In this document: positions 36,249-47,690 of the stretch, piece after piece
Position numbering within the stretch: the stretch's first letter is position 1
Layout of the letters: each line of letters starts with the position of its first letter
Assembly: GCA_900618425.1 (NCBI GenBank)
Contig: UZAN01039860.1
Span: 1 to 64,000 of the forward strand
Reading direction: 5' to 3'
DNA: 64,000 nt
Source: Echinostoma caproni
Taxonomy: Eukaryota; Platyhelminthes; Trematoda; Plagiorchiida; Echinostomatidae
Notes under the pieces: model-generated
Database searches by the model: none
Told to the model about the DNA's origin: nothing
Seen by the model: only the letters and a program-made list of their open reading frames with translations
Position numbers and translations under genes: made by a program

Positions 36249-36854
36249 TCAAATGGATGGTGCCCTCATCATTTTAGTACAGAGTTGGGGCATTTGGGCA
36301 CAGCAAGGAATACGTGGATCAATACCGAAGTCTATCAAAACGCAAACGGCATCTAGTACTTCCTTCAAGTAGAATTCGCCAGAAACTCTAGATCTCAAAA
36401 GGTATTTTGCTAGCGATCCGCTTTCTATCAGTTTGCCCAAGTATCTTTTATCCGTATTGATGATAAGCAGACAAGTCACACTGCAGTTACAATGCTTTCT
36501 CTCTCCTACAACTTCCGAAAAATTAGGACCAAAAACCAAATCAAAAGTTGTGAACTCAGTGTAACCAAAAGTAATGAATCGCTACCGCTTCCTTTGAGCA
36601 CTTTTTAGTGAAAAATCCTCTCTAATGCGATACTCTGCCGAAAAATGATAATGTGGTACGAGTTTCCTTTCTAGCTTTATCCCCATCAAAAACCATGCAT
36701 CATGACAATCTGTGATCGGTCTGTTGTCTCGTTGGAGCACGAGTACAAACACATCCCGATCAGCCACTCCATGGATAGCAGTTACTAAGTTGGTTATGCG
36801 GTCAGCTTCTGTTCGAAAGCAGTTCCTACTTGTGCATTCCTCGTCAAAAGACAA
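36249..36854 (-). pseudogene. Possible fragment of a repetitive DTDVLVL-type protein
   Basis: Two minus-strand frames follow one another. The first, 36854-36582, contains TEADRITNLVTAIHGVADRD, then VFVLVLQRDN and a block DAWFLMGIKLERKLVPHYH. I know a widespread multi-copy metazoan protein family whose core reads E-ADTR, then S-DTDVLVLAL, then VWFLTGIK-KRKYIPIH; the match in order and spacing is suggestive. The second, 36539-36249, contains KLIESGSLAKYLLRSR and SGEFYLKEVLDAVCVLIDFG, which could be its C-terminal part. A stop and frameshift lie between (36540-36582). The aspartate of the DTD core is kept only in the form DRD. It could be a real exon of something else. Confidence 0.4.
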
Positions 36855-38938
36855 TCAATGTAAAACTCAATGGAAATTTACTGATCCGAATCACTTGTAT
36901 AACTGTTTCGCGTTCCCTTAATACAAGTGTATCATCCAGCATTTGCACTGTGCATAATATGGCCTGACGGAGCACAGAACCAAGGGTAACGCGGGCGTAA
37001 GGCAGCCGGCAGACATGGGACATAGGACTACCGTAAGCCACTTGTCCACATCGTGGTGCATCAGCAGAATTTGTGACTACCGATTTACTTCAGTGACCAG
37101 TCGCATTTTTAGATACAATTTTTCTCAGTCCTGGCATCCACCTAGCAGAAGCGCTCGAAATGGCTTTGACAACGAGAAGCAGACCGGAGCTGTAGGTTCC
37201 CCGAAGTTTTGATCAACCGAACTCAACGTAGTGTTAACAATTCCTTGATGACCCGGCGGTTTCTTCTTAATTCCTTTTTATCAATATTACCTTTGCTCCT
37301 AAGTTCCCGAGTACGCCTCACCTGTAACCATTTCTCAGCCACTTCCGATCCCCGACAGTCAATTACCTATTCCCACTATCTACTTCATATCGTGGAACTC
37401 AAGGGACAAAGGATTCTCCAGGATCGAGAATTTCGCTTGCCAGTTTCCTGCCGTTTATCCTCTTCACCGATAACAAGGCATCCGATTGGTTACTTGCAGG
37501 TAATTTTATTCCTGTATCCATTGATAATCGTTGCTTTTTAATCAGTTTTGTTCATAAATAACTAGATTGTTGTGCAGATTTTAACTACAACACTCGCAAA
37601 TCTTTTTTGTTGAAAAGTTGGCTCTGTTCCAACTTGTCTGACAACCAGAGATTCATTCTGGGATCTTTCAATTCTATTCGCCAGATGTAGCTATAAGCCC
37701 GATTGTTTCCAGTTCTAGTCCTTTGTGCAGTGTGAAAACATAGCTGAAAGATCTAGGTACCCCTGTTGGACCACACAGACACACATTGCCAATGCAAACA
37801 AAGATATGTTATGCTTGTTTCAAGTGTTGAACTACGTCCCGAACTAATTTCAACGCCAGCACGGCTTCCGGTATCAACTTACATTAATCCTGTTGACTGC
37901 AGCATTCAAATGGCAGGTTAACACGTGTTTTGTTTAATGCCTACTGAATGTAACTACGGAAATTAGTGTTTGAATTTATTGTATCATTGAATCTGTAGTA
38001 TCATCATTATCGGACAAAATAATCGATAGAAATGACCTTCGGTCTTGAATCTAACTCGCAGAGTAAGCAATCAGCTCAGGCACGAAACTTGTCTGACAAA
38101 TGAACGTATTTAGCTCATAAAGCGTGAGTCACTATAGCATTGCGGTAGATTGGGTTGAAATGTAGAGCATGTCAAGTTGAACAAACTTGTCAAAAGGCCT
38201 TCATAGTCACCTGAGAAGTTTGTATTTAGCTACTCGTTCGGACCCAGTGTGCGCAAGTGCGAGAAGGAGAGAGAGTATGATGACTGATTAGGTCTAGATC
38301 CAGGTGGTCGTATTTGATGGATTGACAGTACTGACGTTTGCAATTATCATCTAGATTAAGTTCATTACTATTTGTCATGCGCACTTCCCGGATGTAGGTT
38401 CCAAATCGATTTTCATTGTTTGAAGCTCAATTAAGACGAGTTGTTCTGTATATCAAAGTATGCACATTGGAACTCTCAGAAGAGCAGTAGCAATCCACTC
38501 GATAGATCTTAAGTGGTTTGATAGCATGCTCTGGCTCATTTCTTGTTTTATCATGTAAACGATGATCTACATCAGTGCAGAATATATTTCTGCTCTTGGT
38601 AATTCTGTTGCGAACCTCTATTCTGCATCTGAGACAATATTACAGTTAGTAATCTTACGAAACTCCTTAAACTAAACACTGTTGAGTTCAGTTTATTGGT
38701 CATAACAAAACGGAAAAAACGTGAGAGATAAAAACTTACTAGGTGAATCATTGTGTTAAGCGAAATGCGAGCTGTTCCGGCTACCATGCGTGTGAATGTG
38801 CCTGTGTCTCTGGGATCCCTCTATGTAAGAGGAAATACCATGGACATGTAAAATAGAACATTCTATCAAAGTTCACTTGGTCACCTGTGACCCATTTTGT
38901 AAACTCGTTCGTCCGTTGCTTTTGTTACTACAGATCGC

Positions 38939-38961
38939 GGGGCGAGGCGGGGGTGGGTGGG
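38939..38961 (+). other. G-quadruplex-forming motif
   Basis: Four runs of at least three G occur within 23 bases: 38939-38942, 38949-38953, 38955-38957 and 38959-38961, with loops of six, one and one base. This satisfies the usual sequence rule for an intramolecular quadruplex on the plus strand. It has no gene context. Confidence 0.7.
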
Positions 38962-39278
38962 AAGTACCACTTTGATGAACAACTTTGCTACCGTTCATTT
39001 CGAAGCCGACCGGTATATCAATCTTTACATGGGAGATATTTTTTTTAATTATTTCACTTCTTTCCTTCTTTCTTGAATGCACAATGATGCAATTTTCAGG
39101 AAAGGGGAAGCGGTCAATCAGAGGGCGGCCATTCAACACACAAATGAGGGAAGTTAGGCAGTAGTGGTGTAATTCGACCTTCGGGAGGATAATTTGGTGA
39201 CGCTACCACCGGGGCACCACCGTCCAATCACATCCGAAAAGTGGTAAAAGATAGCGGTTAGAAGTTCCTCTTCCACAC

Positions 39279-39292
39279 GGGGGGGGGGGGGG
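39279..39292 (+). repeat. Homopolymer of 14 G
   Basis: An uninterrupted G14 run, unusual in this AT-leaning sequence, follows TTCCACAC. Long G runs are error-prone to sequence, so the exact length is uncertain. Confidence 0.75.
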
Positions 39293-40214
39293 AATACTGG
39301 TGGACAAGTTAACTGCCGGTTGTACACAGTAATATAAAACAATCTACCGAGTGATTTATTGCTTATCAGATTGATGCATTATAAACAATACGTAATCCGA
39401 TTTATTTGCGAGCATTGGATTCTGTGCATCGGTTGTTTAATTGAGCACTTTTGAGCACACACCGCGGAACATAACCCAGCAGTCTGGATATTAGAGGCAA
39501 CAAGTCAAGTGTCTTCCAATGGGTTGTGCATGACCAGTCTGTTACTCCATGTTGCTCTCGCACATTACATTATATGTATAGGATTATTTCAATTCCACGG
39601 TGAAGAGTATTGACGTGAGTTGGTCAATATTTGCTATTCCTTGCAGACAATTAGGACAAAACTCACTTTGACTGTGCCTCAGACGTCAAAGGCTGAGGTG
39701 AGTTATACCCCAAGGAGTTTACCTAATGAACACAGGCGTCTTTCTTCCCTAAAATATCAAGCGATCAACAATTGGTACATTAGGCCTAAAGACGTTTAGA
39801 AAGTTGTTATGCTTGAATTAAATCTCAATGCACTAAGATCAGGAGAATGTTGCCGTTGATGGGTGCTAATAATTTATTTCTGTCGTTTATATTTGTGTGT
39901 ATGAGGCTTTTTCCCATCAATTTAAAACATAGCCATCAAGATGAATATGCTTTCATTATGTAGTGAAATTCCCTTCGCAGTTTTCTTTCACCTGCTTATA
40001 AGGTTTAGAGCTAAAAGCAGGAATTTTGTAAAACGGCCCAGATTCTAACGCTTTACATAATGACTGAAGTTTCCTTTTGCATATTTCAGTGTAACAAGTA
40101 TTGTCAGATCACGATGCCTTACATTCACACCCACACACACATTGTTTCAGCACAATATTAGCCTTTGGTGGGTGTTCCTATTTGTTGCCTAATATTTGAG
40201 TTACAGGCAGAAAG

Positions 40215-40412
40215 ATGATTGAAATGTGTCAGTCACAGAAACTACCCTGTCCAGTGATCGCAATGTTGAAGCCTGACGTATTTGTCGATGCTACAATGGA
40301 TATGAAAAGAGGTGTAAAATGTCCCCATTGTCAGAAAGGATATACTTGCTCCCAGGGTAGAGGATTGAAAGCGCGCATTGATGCGGACGACAACAGCCCG
40401 GGTTTTGCTTGA
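40215..40412 (+). CDS. Short frame with CPHC motif, unclassified
   Basis: A 65-residue frame follows a pyrimidine-containing ATTTGAGTTACAG that could be a 3' splice site (40193-40205). Its second half reads VKCPHCQKGYTCSQGRGLKA, then RIDADDNSPGF and a stop. CPHC with a following GRGL recalls the first half of zinc fingers at the N-terminus of some LINE proteins, but the two histidines needed to complete such a finger are absent. It may be a mutated retroelement piece, a small exon or chance. I do not assign a function. Confidence 0.25.
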   Translation: MIEMCQSQKLPCPVIAMLKPDVFVDATMDMKRGVKCPHCQKGYTCSQGRGLKARIDADDNSPGFA

Positions 40413-41917
40413 ATGCAATGTGTCAAATCATGTAACTCAAACGGCCGTCACAACAACTAAACAATAACTGAAAGTGAATACGAGGCTTATAGTTTTGGAA
40501 TTATGTGCCAAACAAACCGTAATGAAAACATATAGAACATTACAACAAATAAAATGAAACAAGGTGCAACCGATTAGTATACGTGGGGCTTAGAAAAATT
40601 CTAGATTATCGGTCTGCACTATGAAAATCGATCAAATTGTGAAAAAAGCTCGGATGTCGCAGGGAGACCAGAACTTCATGTNTGATTATAACCGACTTAG
40701 ATATGGAACTACAGCGATTATGAGAAAAATAATACTTCAGATTGAAAAACGGATTTGAAGGATTACTTTTCGGAGCTCGGAAAATTTCTGACTAAACTGG
40801 AGGTTTCAATTAATGCAAACACATTTAAACACCGTTGTTGGGTAGATTAAATACAAAATATACTGTTGATTGAACGAAGTGAAAATGACAGCTGTATTGA
40901 TATGAAGACTGCATCATAAAATTCTAAAATGTTTGCAAGGTATACTAAAAATGACCGTTTCAAGGCAGTATTCTTCATGAAACAACCACATATTGTCTGT
41001 TCACTGGCAGGGATAAATAGCTGAGTGTGAAACCTTTTCGGTGCTGGTATTTTTGTGATATCCAGTAAAAGCAAAAACAGACAAGTCCTCGCAATGAAAA
41101 CGCTGATGATATGACCAAAGGCCAGCACTGGACACTTAGGTTTTTTCTTCTTGGTCGGGGTTCATTCCCACATGATATGAAATTCTCGTCCGTTTCGATT
41201 CACTAACCGCTAGCCTTTGGTTATATGGCTGACAATCAATCAATTAGGCGGGAAATTACACCGTATTAGAATGGTATACTTAGAATAATTTGATCTCTTA
41301 TCCCATTCAACCATCACTAGATGGGATGATCTCGTGACTTTTATAAATAATTTTATAAATCTCTCCACGTATTTCTTTTTAAGCTGCACCAGAGGGACAG
41401 GAGCGGTTTTATTTTGATTGAAGGAATATCATGCAATTTCAATCAAGCGATCTGTTCTGAAGTGGTTTTAGTCTTACATTTTAAGCTGAATTATTTCAGT
41501 AACCGATAGTCACGTGGTTGTACTCGATATGCTTTAGGAAATATGTAACGCTCATCAGTGGAGGAACAGAAACATGAGCAAGTATCAGGCGACATACAGC
41601 TCAAGGAAACTGATGTTTTGATTTGCACAACAGGTATTCTAAATGAGGCAACAGTCAACTAAAATTACTAAATTATGAACTCGAGTATTTTGCAGTTATT
41701 TAATTGGAACATGATTTCTCAACTTTATACCAGGCTTCAAACGATCGCACTGAGTATGGTTTATTTGCCCTGAAGCGGCATGCAATCTTTCTTGCCCTGT
41801 AAAACAATATTCTTTGCCACGTCTTCTTCCGATCAAAATAATCTATTAAATGAGGCAGGCATTCGCTGAGAAGAACTGATACCCCAACGCTCACCACTAT
41901 ACCGTTTAGGTCATCTC

Positions 41918-42130
41918 CGGTGACTCGGCGGCCGAGTGGGCAGTATGTTTGTGTTCTGCATGTGAGGTCCCGAGTTCGACCCCCAATTGGTTCGGTACAT
42001 TCGAACTCCCGATGAAACCCAATCCGGTCGAGCCAGTGGTCCAGTGCTTCCCGGCTCTTCAGCTCTCGAGGAATCCATCATACACCCAAATCAAATCCTC
42101 CGTTCTTTTCATAAAATTCATAAATTGCTA
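41918..42130 (+). mobile_element. tRNA-derived SINE, copy 4 (plus strand)
   Basis: The A box CGGCCGAGTGG (41929-41939) and B box AGTTCGACCCC (41973-41983) form the tRNA-like head. The family words GAGGTCCCGAGTTCGA, CCAGTGCTTCCCGGCTCTTCAG and ATCCATCATACACCCAAATCAA follow. The tail aligns with that of copy 2 (ATTCATCAGATATTTAAATCC). This is the longest and one of the best-preserved copies in the window. Confidence 0.78.
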
Positions 42131-42134
42131 GGAC

Positions 42135-45100
42135 TGTCACAACTACCGCCTTTCTTTCCCCATTATGCGTATTGTATGGCAGCCCTGTGACGAGCCGCTT
42201 TCTCCTTACTGAAAATTGTACCCTTGTATCCTCAATCAAAAAAGTACAAAAGAAAATGAAAAAAATTAAACACTTGTTGTTATGTTGCCAAATTGTTATG
42301 ATTTAGTCCGCTGAAATCCGTTGTCTACTACTAGGTCGCACAGCACTATATCACAGGAGAACACAATACGTGCAAAGAACACAAGATACAGCACAGTAAC
42401 AATAGTATCACACAGGAAACGAGACAGCGGATTAACACTAAGTCCGTGAGCGGATGATAGTTCTAGGAGCCAAACCTACCTAGGCAAANCGTAGGACGCA
42501 CGGTTGGCCATCGATCTCTCAGGCCTCCCAAAACACCAGAGAGAATGCACGGCTTCAGCATCGCGGGATTTTAATGGTGTTGAGCACAAGTCACACGTCA
42601 CACGAGTCAATTTACAAGTTTTACTCTGTTGCTTATATGTTACTGAAAATAACGTTGAATAATGCAAGCAAACGAATGTACCAATGAAATACACGGTGAG
42701 CAATGTTCAACTGGCAATAGGCTACGCATCAGACGGACTGAGAGAGTGAATACTGCCGTACGACGCAATATTATTGATGTATTTCCGCGAGATTAGTATT
42801 GATTCGCAATGACCCGAATTCGAGTCAAATGTGTTGTAAAGTTGTTTGATTTTGTTCACAGATCTAGCAAGTATGCAACCGGGTTTATCTCGGGACCAAT
42901 TGCATTGATCTTCGTTCCAACACCTGTAAAGTGCCGTTGTCATACAGACTGTTGCAGATGGTTTGCTGAGCAACCTTGCACTTCAACGGCATAATTGAGA
43001 ATTTTGTTGATAAAGCACTGTTGTGGAAATACCCGAGTCTNTTGCATAGTCCTGAGTTTCGCTCATTTCAACTGCTACACTTGGGAGATGTTAGGTCCAG
43101 TAAGACAGAATACATTGTGATGTAACATATTTTAACATTATTTTCAATGCCTGCATCTACCGTTCTCTAATGAAGAATACCGAGCCCCGAATGAGGATAA
43201 GAGCAACGCGATGTGCCAAACCTGGTCAAATCAACAGGAACTATTGCTGAAGTTTGTGCTAGGTATCCTATGGGCAACAGCAGAGATTCGGTCACCTTGA
43301 ATCTCTCTTTCTCACATCCGATTTTCAAGAATCGCATCAAATTGAAGTCATCTTGTATGTACTCGGATAATGATGAGGTGTCACCATAGTGACGGGTTAT
43401 GCAGAGAAATCCAATGGTCACCACTGATTGTAACTGTATAAATGATACCCTCCAGGAAATCCGCGTTCAGGGAAAGTTCTACCTCCCACTCAGAGGATGA
43501 CAGGACAGTGTTCTTAGCCAATATGCGAATTAGTAAGAGAGCAGAGCTAGAAAATCAGTAAGAGAGCAGAGCTAGAAAATCTTCTCCTCAATGAGTCCCC
43601 CGAAAACATCACTGAACAAGTAGTAGATTCAAGTGTGACCATATGAGACATAGTAGCTTTAGCAGCAATATAACAGTCGAAGGTAAATGATGAGAAGTAA
43701 GGTTTATCGTAAACAAAAACATACCAATCTCTTTAATAACCCAGTTCCCACATGAAGAGTGAGAGCCTATAGTGATGCATAAAAGTGAGTTCGGGTTACA
43801 TTTCTCTGCAGAGAGCCAGGAAAGTGCCTCAAAATCTTGAAGAGTTAGTTTGAAAACTAAGCTTATAGCAACTGCAACCTAGATGTTTCAGCTTCAGTTT
43901 CTACAACCATTAATCACGCACCTACATAAGCCGGTTTTCGTTACTGTCATTTGGCTGCCCATTTTGACATGAGAACAGAACGGATAATGGGATCTCGAGA
44001 ACAGAGTCAAAGAGAATACAGAGGATTCATATAGATCGGGTTTGCAAGGATGATGAGTAGATGCAGGAACACCACTGTTTACGACATTCAGCCATATCAT
44101 TGTCTCTCTGTCCACGGATTACAAAAATTGTGTGGTCTGGACCACACCAAAAAAGATGTCTAATAAGCACACTTTGAAGGAGAAAACCAAAAGTGTATAC
44201 ATAAGCAAGGAAGGTCAAACGAACGGTACCTACATCTTTGTCTAAGACGGATGCATCAGAATGAGCACTATGGAGGACGGCGTCCAATGTGGACAGACGG
44301 TATTTGTAGACAAAATATATAGGGGATCTTGGGGGTTACATGAGGGTATCATGCGGTGCAGCAAACCATCTTCAAAGGTTTTAGCAACGCACATGAGCAA
44401 GCGAATGGTCGGAAGTTTAATGATCCTCTCCGTGGGAGTAATCTGATCTGGGCTGACCTCCAACAATGGGGAGTTAGTACGGATGGTATACACGTACTAA
44501 ACACTTCAACAACAAGTGTTTCAAGCTGACAGGTGCATGGTTTTAAGACAGGGTGCTAATCGATGAATAGAATGAGTATTGTTGACATTTTGACCCCTCA
44601 AGACGTAAGGAATCGTCCGGAAAAACGAGGTTAATTTTTCCTTTGGCTAGAAAAGGAAGCGGGAGGGAACTTGAAGCAGTCACTGAAACAAACTGATTGT
44701 TTACTTCTTCGAAGTTCGGACAAAAGGGGATTCGTGAGCAGCAGAGTTTCTACGATAGTTTTTATCATTCAAAAAGCTCTCAGCGTTCATTCCAAGAAAT
44801 TAGACCCAAACTTAACACATGCCACCTGCATACCATATTTTCATCCGCTGAACGAAGAACCGGGCTCTGATCTCCCATTGTGCATGCCAATCAAGGCACA
44901 CGTACGAAAACGGAGACAAAAGTACATTATTCTATAACGGAGTTCAGCGGGTATTCTGCTAACGCTATCAGTCTATCGCGGATATCCATCAATCATTGGA
45001 GTATCCTATCGATGCACTTGGCACGTGATAGTGTTTAAACGGACGCCGGACCATCTTTGAACAGTCATGAATGTCCCCCTCCCCCTCACGGATTCAACAC

Positions 45101-45505
45101 AAGGGGAGCAGTGATAGAAAGGAGTTTCTGTGAGGCAACTGCTGCATTGTCTATTAACAATGAGCAATCAACGCATGTTAGCAGGTAAACATGAACAACG
45201 ATAATTACCAAATGCAACAGCTGGCAAACTGCGAAAGCTGAAAAAAGTTTGAAATTACTGCTATGGTTTCGAGATTCTAACTACGACAAAATTTATCCAC
45301 CAAACGTTGCGGGGATTCTAGTTCAGGAAAGACATCGCCAGGTCACTAGCTTTTTACTTGCATGAAATAACTGTTATCACTTCGACAGTCAGCACAGCAG
45401 CAGAAAAATAAACACTTCTTCGGGTTCAATCGTGTGCATCTGTTAATCGAGTGAAATAGTATCCTCAGTAGACAATGATATTCTGGTTGTAAGAACTGAC
45501 GTTTT
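42135..45505. other. No supportable gene; tandem 25-base duplication
   Basis: Anonymous sequence containing an exact 25-base tandem duplication (separate entry) and N positions 42489 and 43041. Frames at 42809-42994, 43167-43424, 44027-44287, 44242-44493 and 44671-44937 show no recognised motif. Confidence 0.45.
43532..43581. repeat. Exact 25-base tandem duplication
   Basis: The 25-base unit beginning AGTAAGAGAGCAGAGCTAGA occurs twice without a break (43532-43556 and 43557-43581) and without mismatch. It is either a recent replication slip or an assembly overlap left in place. Confidence 0.9.
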
Positions 45506-45812
45506 TTCTACCTGTTTATGCGTCACCCCGTCTGCAAGTGAACTGGTATACAGTGTGTGAGACGAAACCGGCTTTCCAGCCACGTTTACGTTTGTCCAAA
45601 TCAATTCTACGAGTGAAGGTAATGAGTCTGAGTTGAGCAGCCGGGAATGTACGGTCTAGAGCTGACCCCAAATTATGGCGCACATCATTGTAAATGTGGT
45701 CATCTTTGAACACAAGCTTTATACAGATAGCCTTTTTGCTGACGTTTTGGGTTGGGTTACCTTTGAGGAATGGTCTTCTGTGAATTAAGAAGATTAAAGG
45801 AAATGTTAACAT
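45505..45812 (-). pseudogene. Penelope-like element fragment (RT C-terminus)
   Basis: A minus-strand frame contains KAICIKLVFKDDHIYNDVRH (about 45735-45676), then LGSALDRTFPAAQLRLITFT and RRIDLD. The order matches the segment of Penelope-like ORFs after the RT domain (KLPFKGD-, RRL-AV-RTFPAA-L). VYQFTCRRGDA follows, where the family has VYQFTC-CGDAYIGRT, the entry to the GIY-YIG endonuclease. A stop falls exactly where the first tyrosine of YIGRT should be, and TGRKN continues after it. Homology ends there. In intact elements this protein couples RT and a GIY-YIG nuclease. Confidence 0.75.
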
Positions 45813-47470
45813 CTTGTCTTTATCTTCTTTCTATATTGATGAAACGAATACAGGGGACTCAATACTTCATAAGGGAAGTGTTAAAATCATAACTATGCCT
45901 GATTTCCCGTGTATTATAATTCAACTTGTCTTTTGTAGTGTTATCAGAAAAAAATAAGCAATACGACTAGAACCGGATCCTGAGACCGTTTCTTTCTGCC
46001 TTCTATTTATTTGTAATTTACCGTCAAGGCATGACAATGGATAAAAATAGAGAAAATTCTCTTTNNNNNNNNNNNNNNNNNNNNNNNNNNNNNNNNNNNN
46101 NNNNNNNNNNNNNNNNNNNNNNNNNNNNNNNNNNNNNNNNNNNNNNNNNNNNNNNNNNNNNNNNNNNNNNNNNNNNNNNNNNNNNNNNNNNNNNNNNNNN
46201 NNNNNNNNNNNNNNNNNNNNNNNNNNNNNNNNNNNNNNNNNNNNNNNNNNNNNNNNNNNNNNNNNNNNNNNNNNNNNNNNNNNNNNNNNNNNNNNNNNNN
46301 NNNNNNNNNNNNNNNNNNNNNNNNNNNNNNNNNNNNNNNNNNNNNNNNNNNNNNNNNNNNNNNNNNNNNNNNNNNNNNNNNNNNNNNNNNNNNNNNNNNN
46401 NNNNNNNNNNNNNNNNNNAACTAAACCGCATAGGTTAACCACTGCGGTAGTGCATACTCCCGAAAATTCTTTAAGAAATTTAATGACCTGAATGGAACAT
46501 ATCGAAAAACGCAAATGCCATCGGGTACCAATGTGACTATCAGATCACATCAGCGGAACATTTGTCACGCACACACTACCGGGAAGAAATCGGGTTCGTG
46601 TTGAAGATGCAAACTTGTACTTTGGAGAAATCTGCGTTGACACAATGTCTGCATTATATAAACCATCAAACCTGTAATAATTTGTGCGAGATACATTCGA
46701 GAAATTTCAGAATGTTTCTCACATTATACGTGCGAATTCACAGACCATGGAATCTGCTAACATCTATAACATAAAGTTTCCATTCCTTCGGGGTCTGCTG
46801 ATTCTTCTGAGTTATCACTAAATTAAGAAATACAATGGAATTTTGTTGATGATGGCCCAATGAACAGCAGTCATTTTATCGCTGTTCGGATTCATCAGTA
46901 TTTTGTGTTCTGTGTTTGCGCCCCTTGCAGCCATGGATATTGTAAGAAAAACTAAAAAATGTTAAATTGATGTAGCCAGGCGTTCAATGTGTTGGTCATT
47001 ATCGGTGCAACTCAAGTAACCAAAACGACACGTCGTGGTTTGCATATTGAGGATTGCGGACAGAAATAAGGAGTCAACAGTAAATGTAAGTGCGTCACTG
47101 AGGGAAAATAAAAGGTTGATACCAAAAATTTATAAATAAAAGCAATATGTACGAGCACAAAACGGCCGTGTGTTCACTGTAAGAGCAACATATGCACAAT
47201 AACCTACAAATATAACTGCGTTAAAATAGATCCACGAAACGAGACGGACCTCGATCTGGTTGTTACTATTTGAGAGACATTTGGGAATCAAAATCCAAAA
47301 TGAATGATGGCACTGTAAATTTCTGGTTGAAAAACAAGTTTTCAAAAACAAATGAATGCGACTAATTCGTTCCTGGTAACACTGTTTACATAAATTGCTT
47401 GCAGGTTTCAGCCCACTAATATTGCTTGGACTATCTACATTTTTCTAAAGACAACAACAGACATTCCGAA
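45813..47470. other. No supportable gene; contains an assembly gap
   Basis: The gap (46065-46418) interrupts the stretch. Open frames spanning it are artefacts. The rest is anonymous AT-rich sequence. Confidence 0.45.
46065..46418. other. Assembly gap of 354 N
   Basis: Unknown bases. The upstream part of the Penelope-like fragment would lie on this side of 45.8 kb, so the gap may hide more of that element. Confidence 0.99.
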
Positions 47471-47471
47471 A

Positions 47472-47690
47472 ATGAGACTGTGCACGCGATCCCGACTCAT
47501 GATAAGTGTAAGAAAAGCTTTCTTTTGTCTGATACTGTCAGTAGTTCCGATAAAATTGCTTGCCTATTTGTTTAGCTCGAGTCTAAGACAAGATAACAAT
47601 GCCTTTCCAGAAATAGTTATGACAAACACTAAAGAGACTGATCTCATAATGAAAAGTCAAAGCCATCCGGGGGTAATATCTAGGATATGA
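47472..47690 (+). CDS. Weak candidate: signal-anchor N-terminal exon
   Basis: The frame opens AAAATGAGA and encodes a basic start (MRLCTRSRLMISVRKAF), then a hydrophobic stretch at about residues 16-36 (FFCLILSVVPIKLLAYLF), then a polar stem. This layout, short basic cytosolic end, one membrane segment and a lumenal stem, is that of a type II signal anchor as in many Golgi glycosyltransferases. A donor-like GGTAATAT at 47672-47679 could end the exon before the stop at 47688. No downstream exon was recognised, so this may be chance. Confidence 0.22.
   Translation: MRLCTRSRLMISVRKAFFCLILSVVPIKLLAYLFSSSLRQDNNAFPEIVMTNTKETDLIMKSQSHPGVISRI

Larger units (their letters stand above)
36855..41917. 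other. No supportable gene; G-rich features at 38.9-39.3 kb
   Basis: Anonymous sequence with short frames only. The notable parts are the G-quadruplex-like run and the 14-G run (separate entries) and the small cysteine-containing frame at 40215-40412 (separate entry). N position 40682 lies in it. Confidence 0.45.

Noticed and set aside
45921..46514. Open frames of up to 197 residues on both strands across the 354-base gap
   Set aside because: Same gap artefact, on both strands at once.
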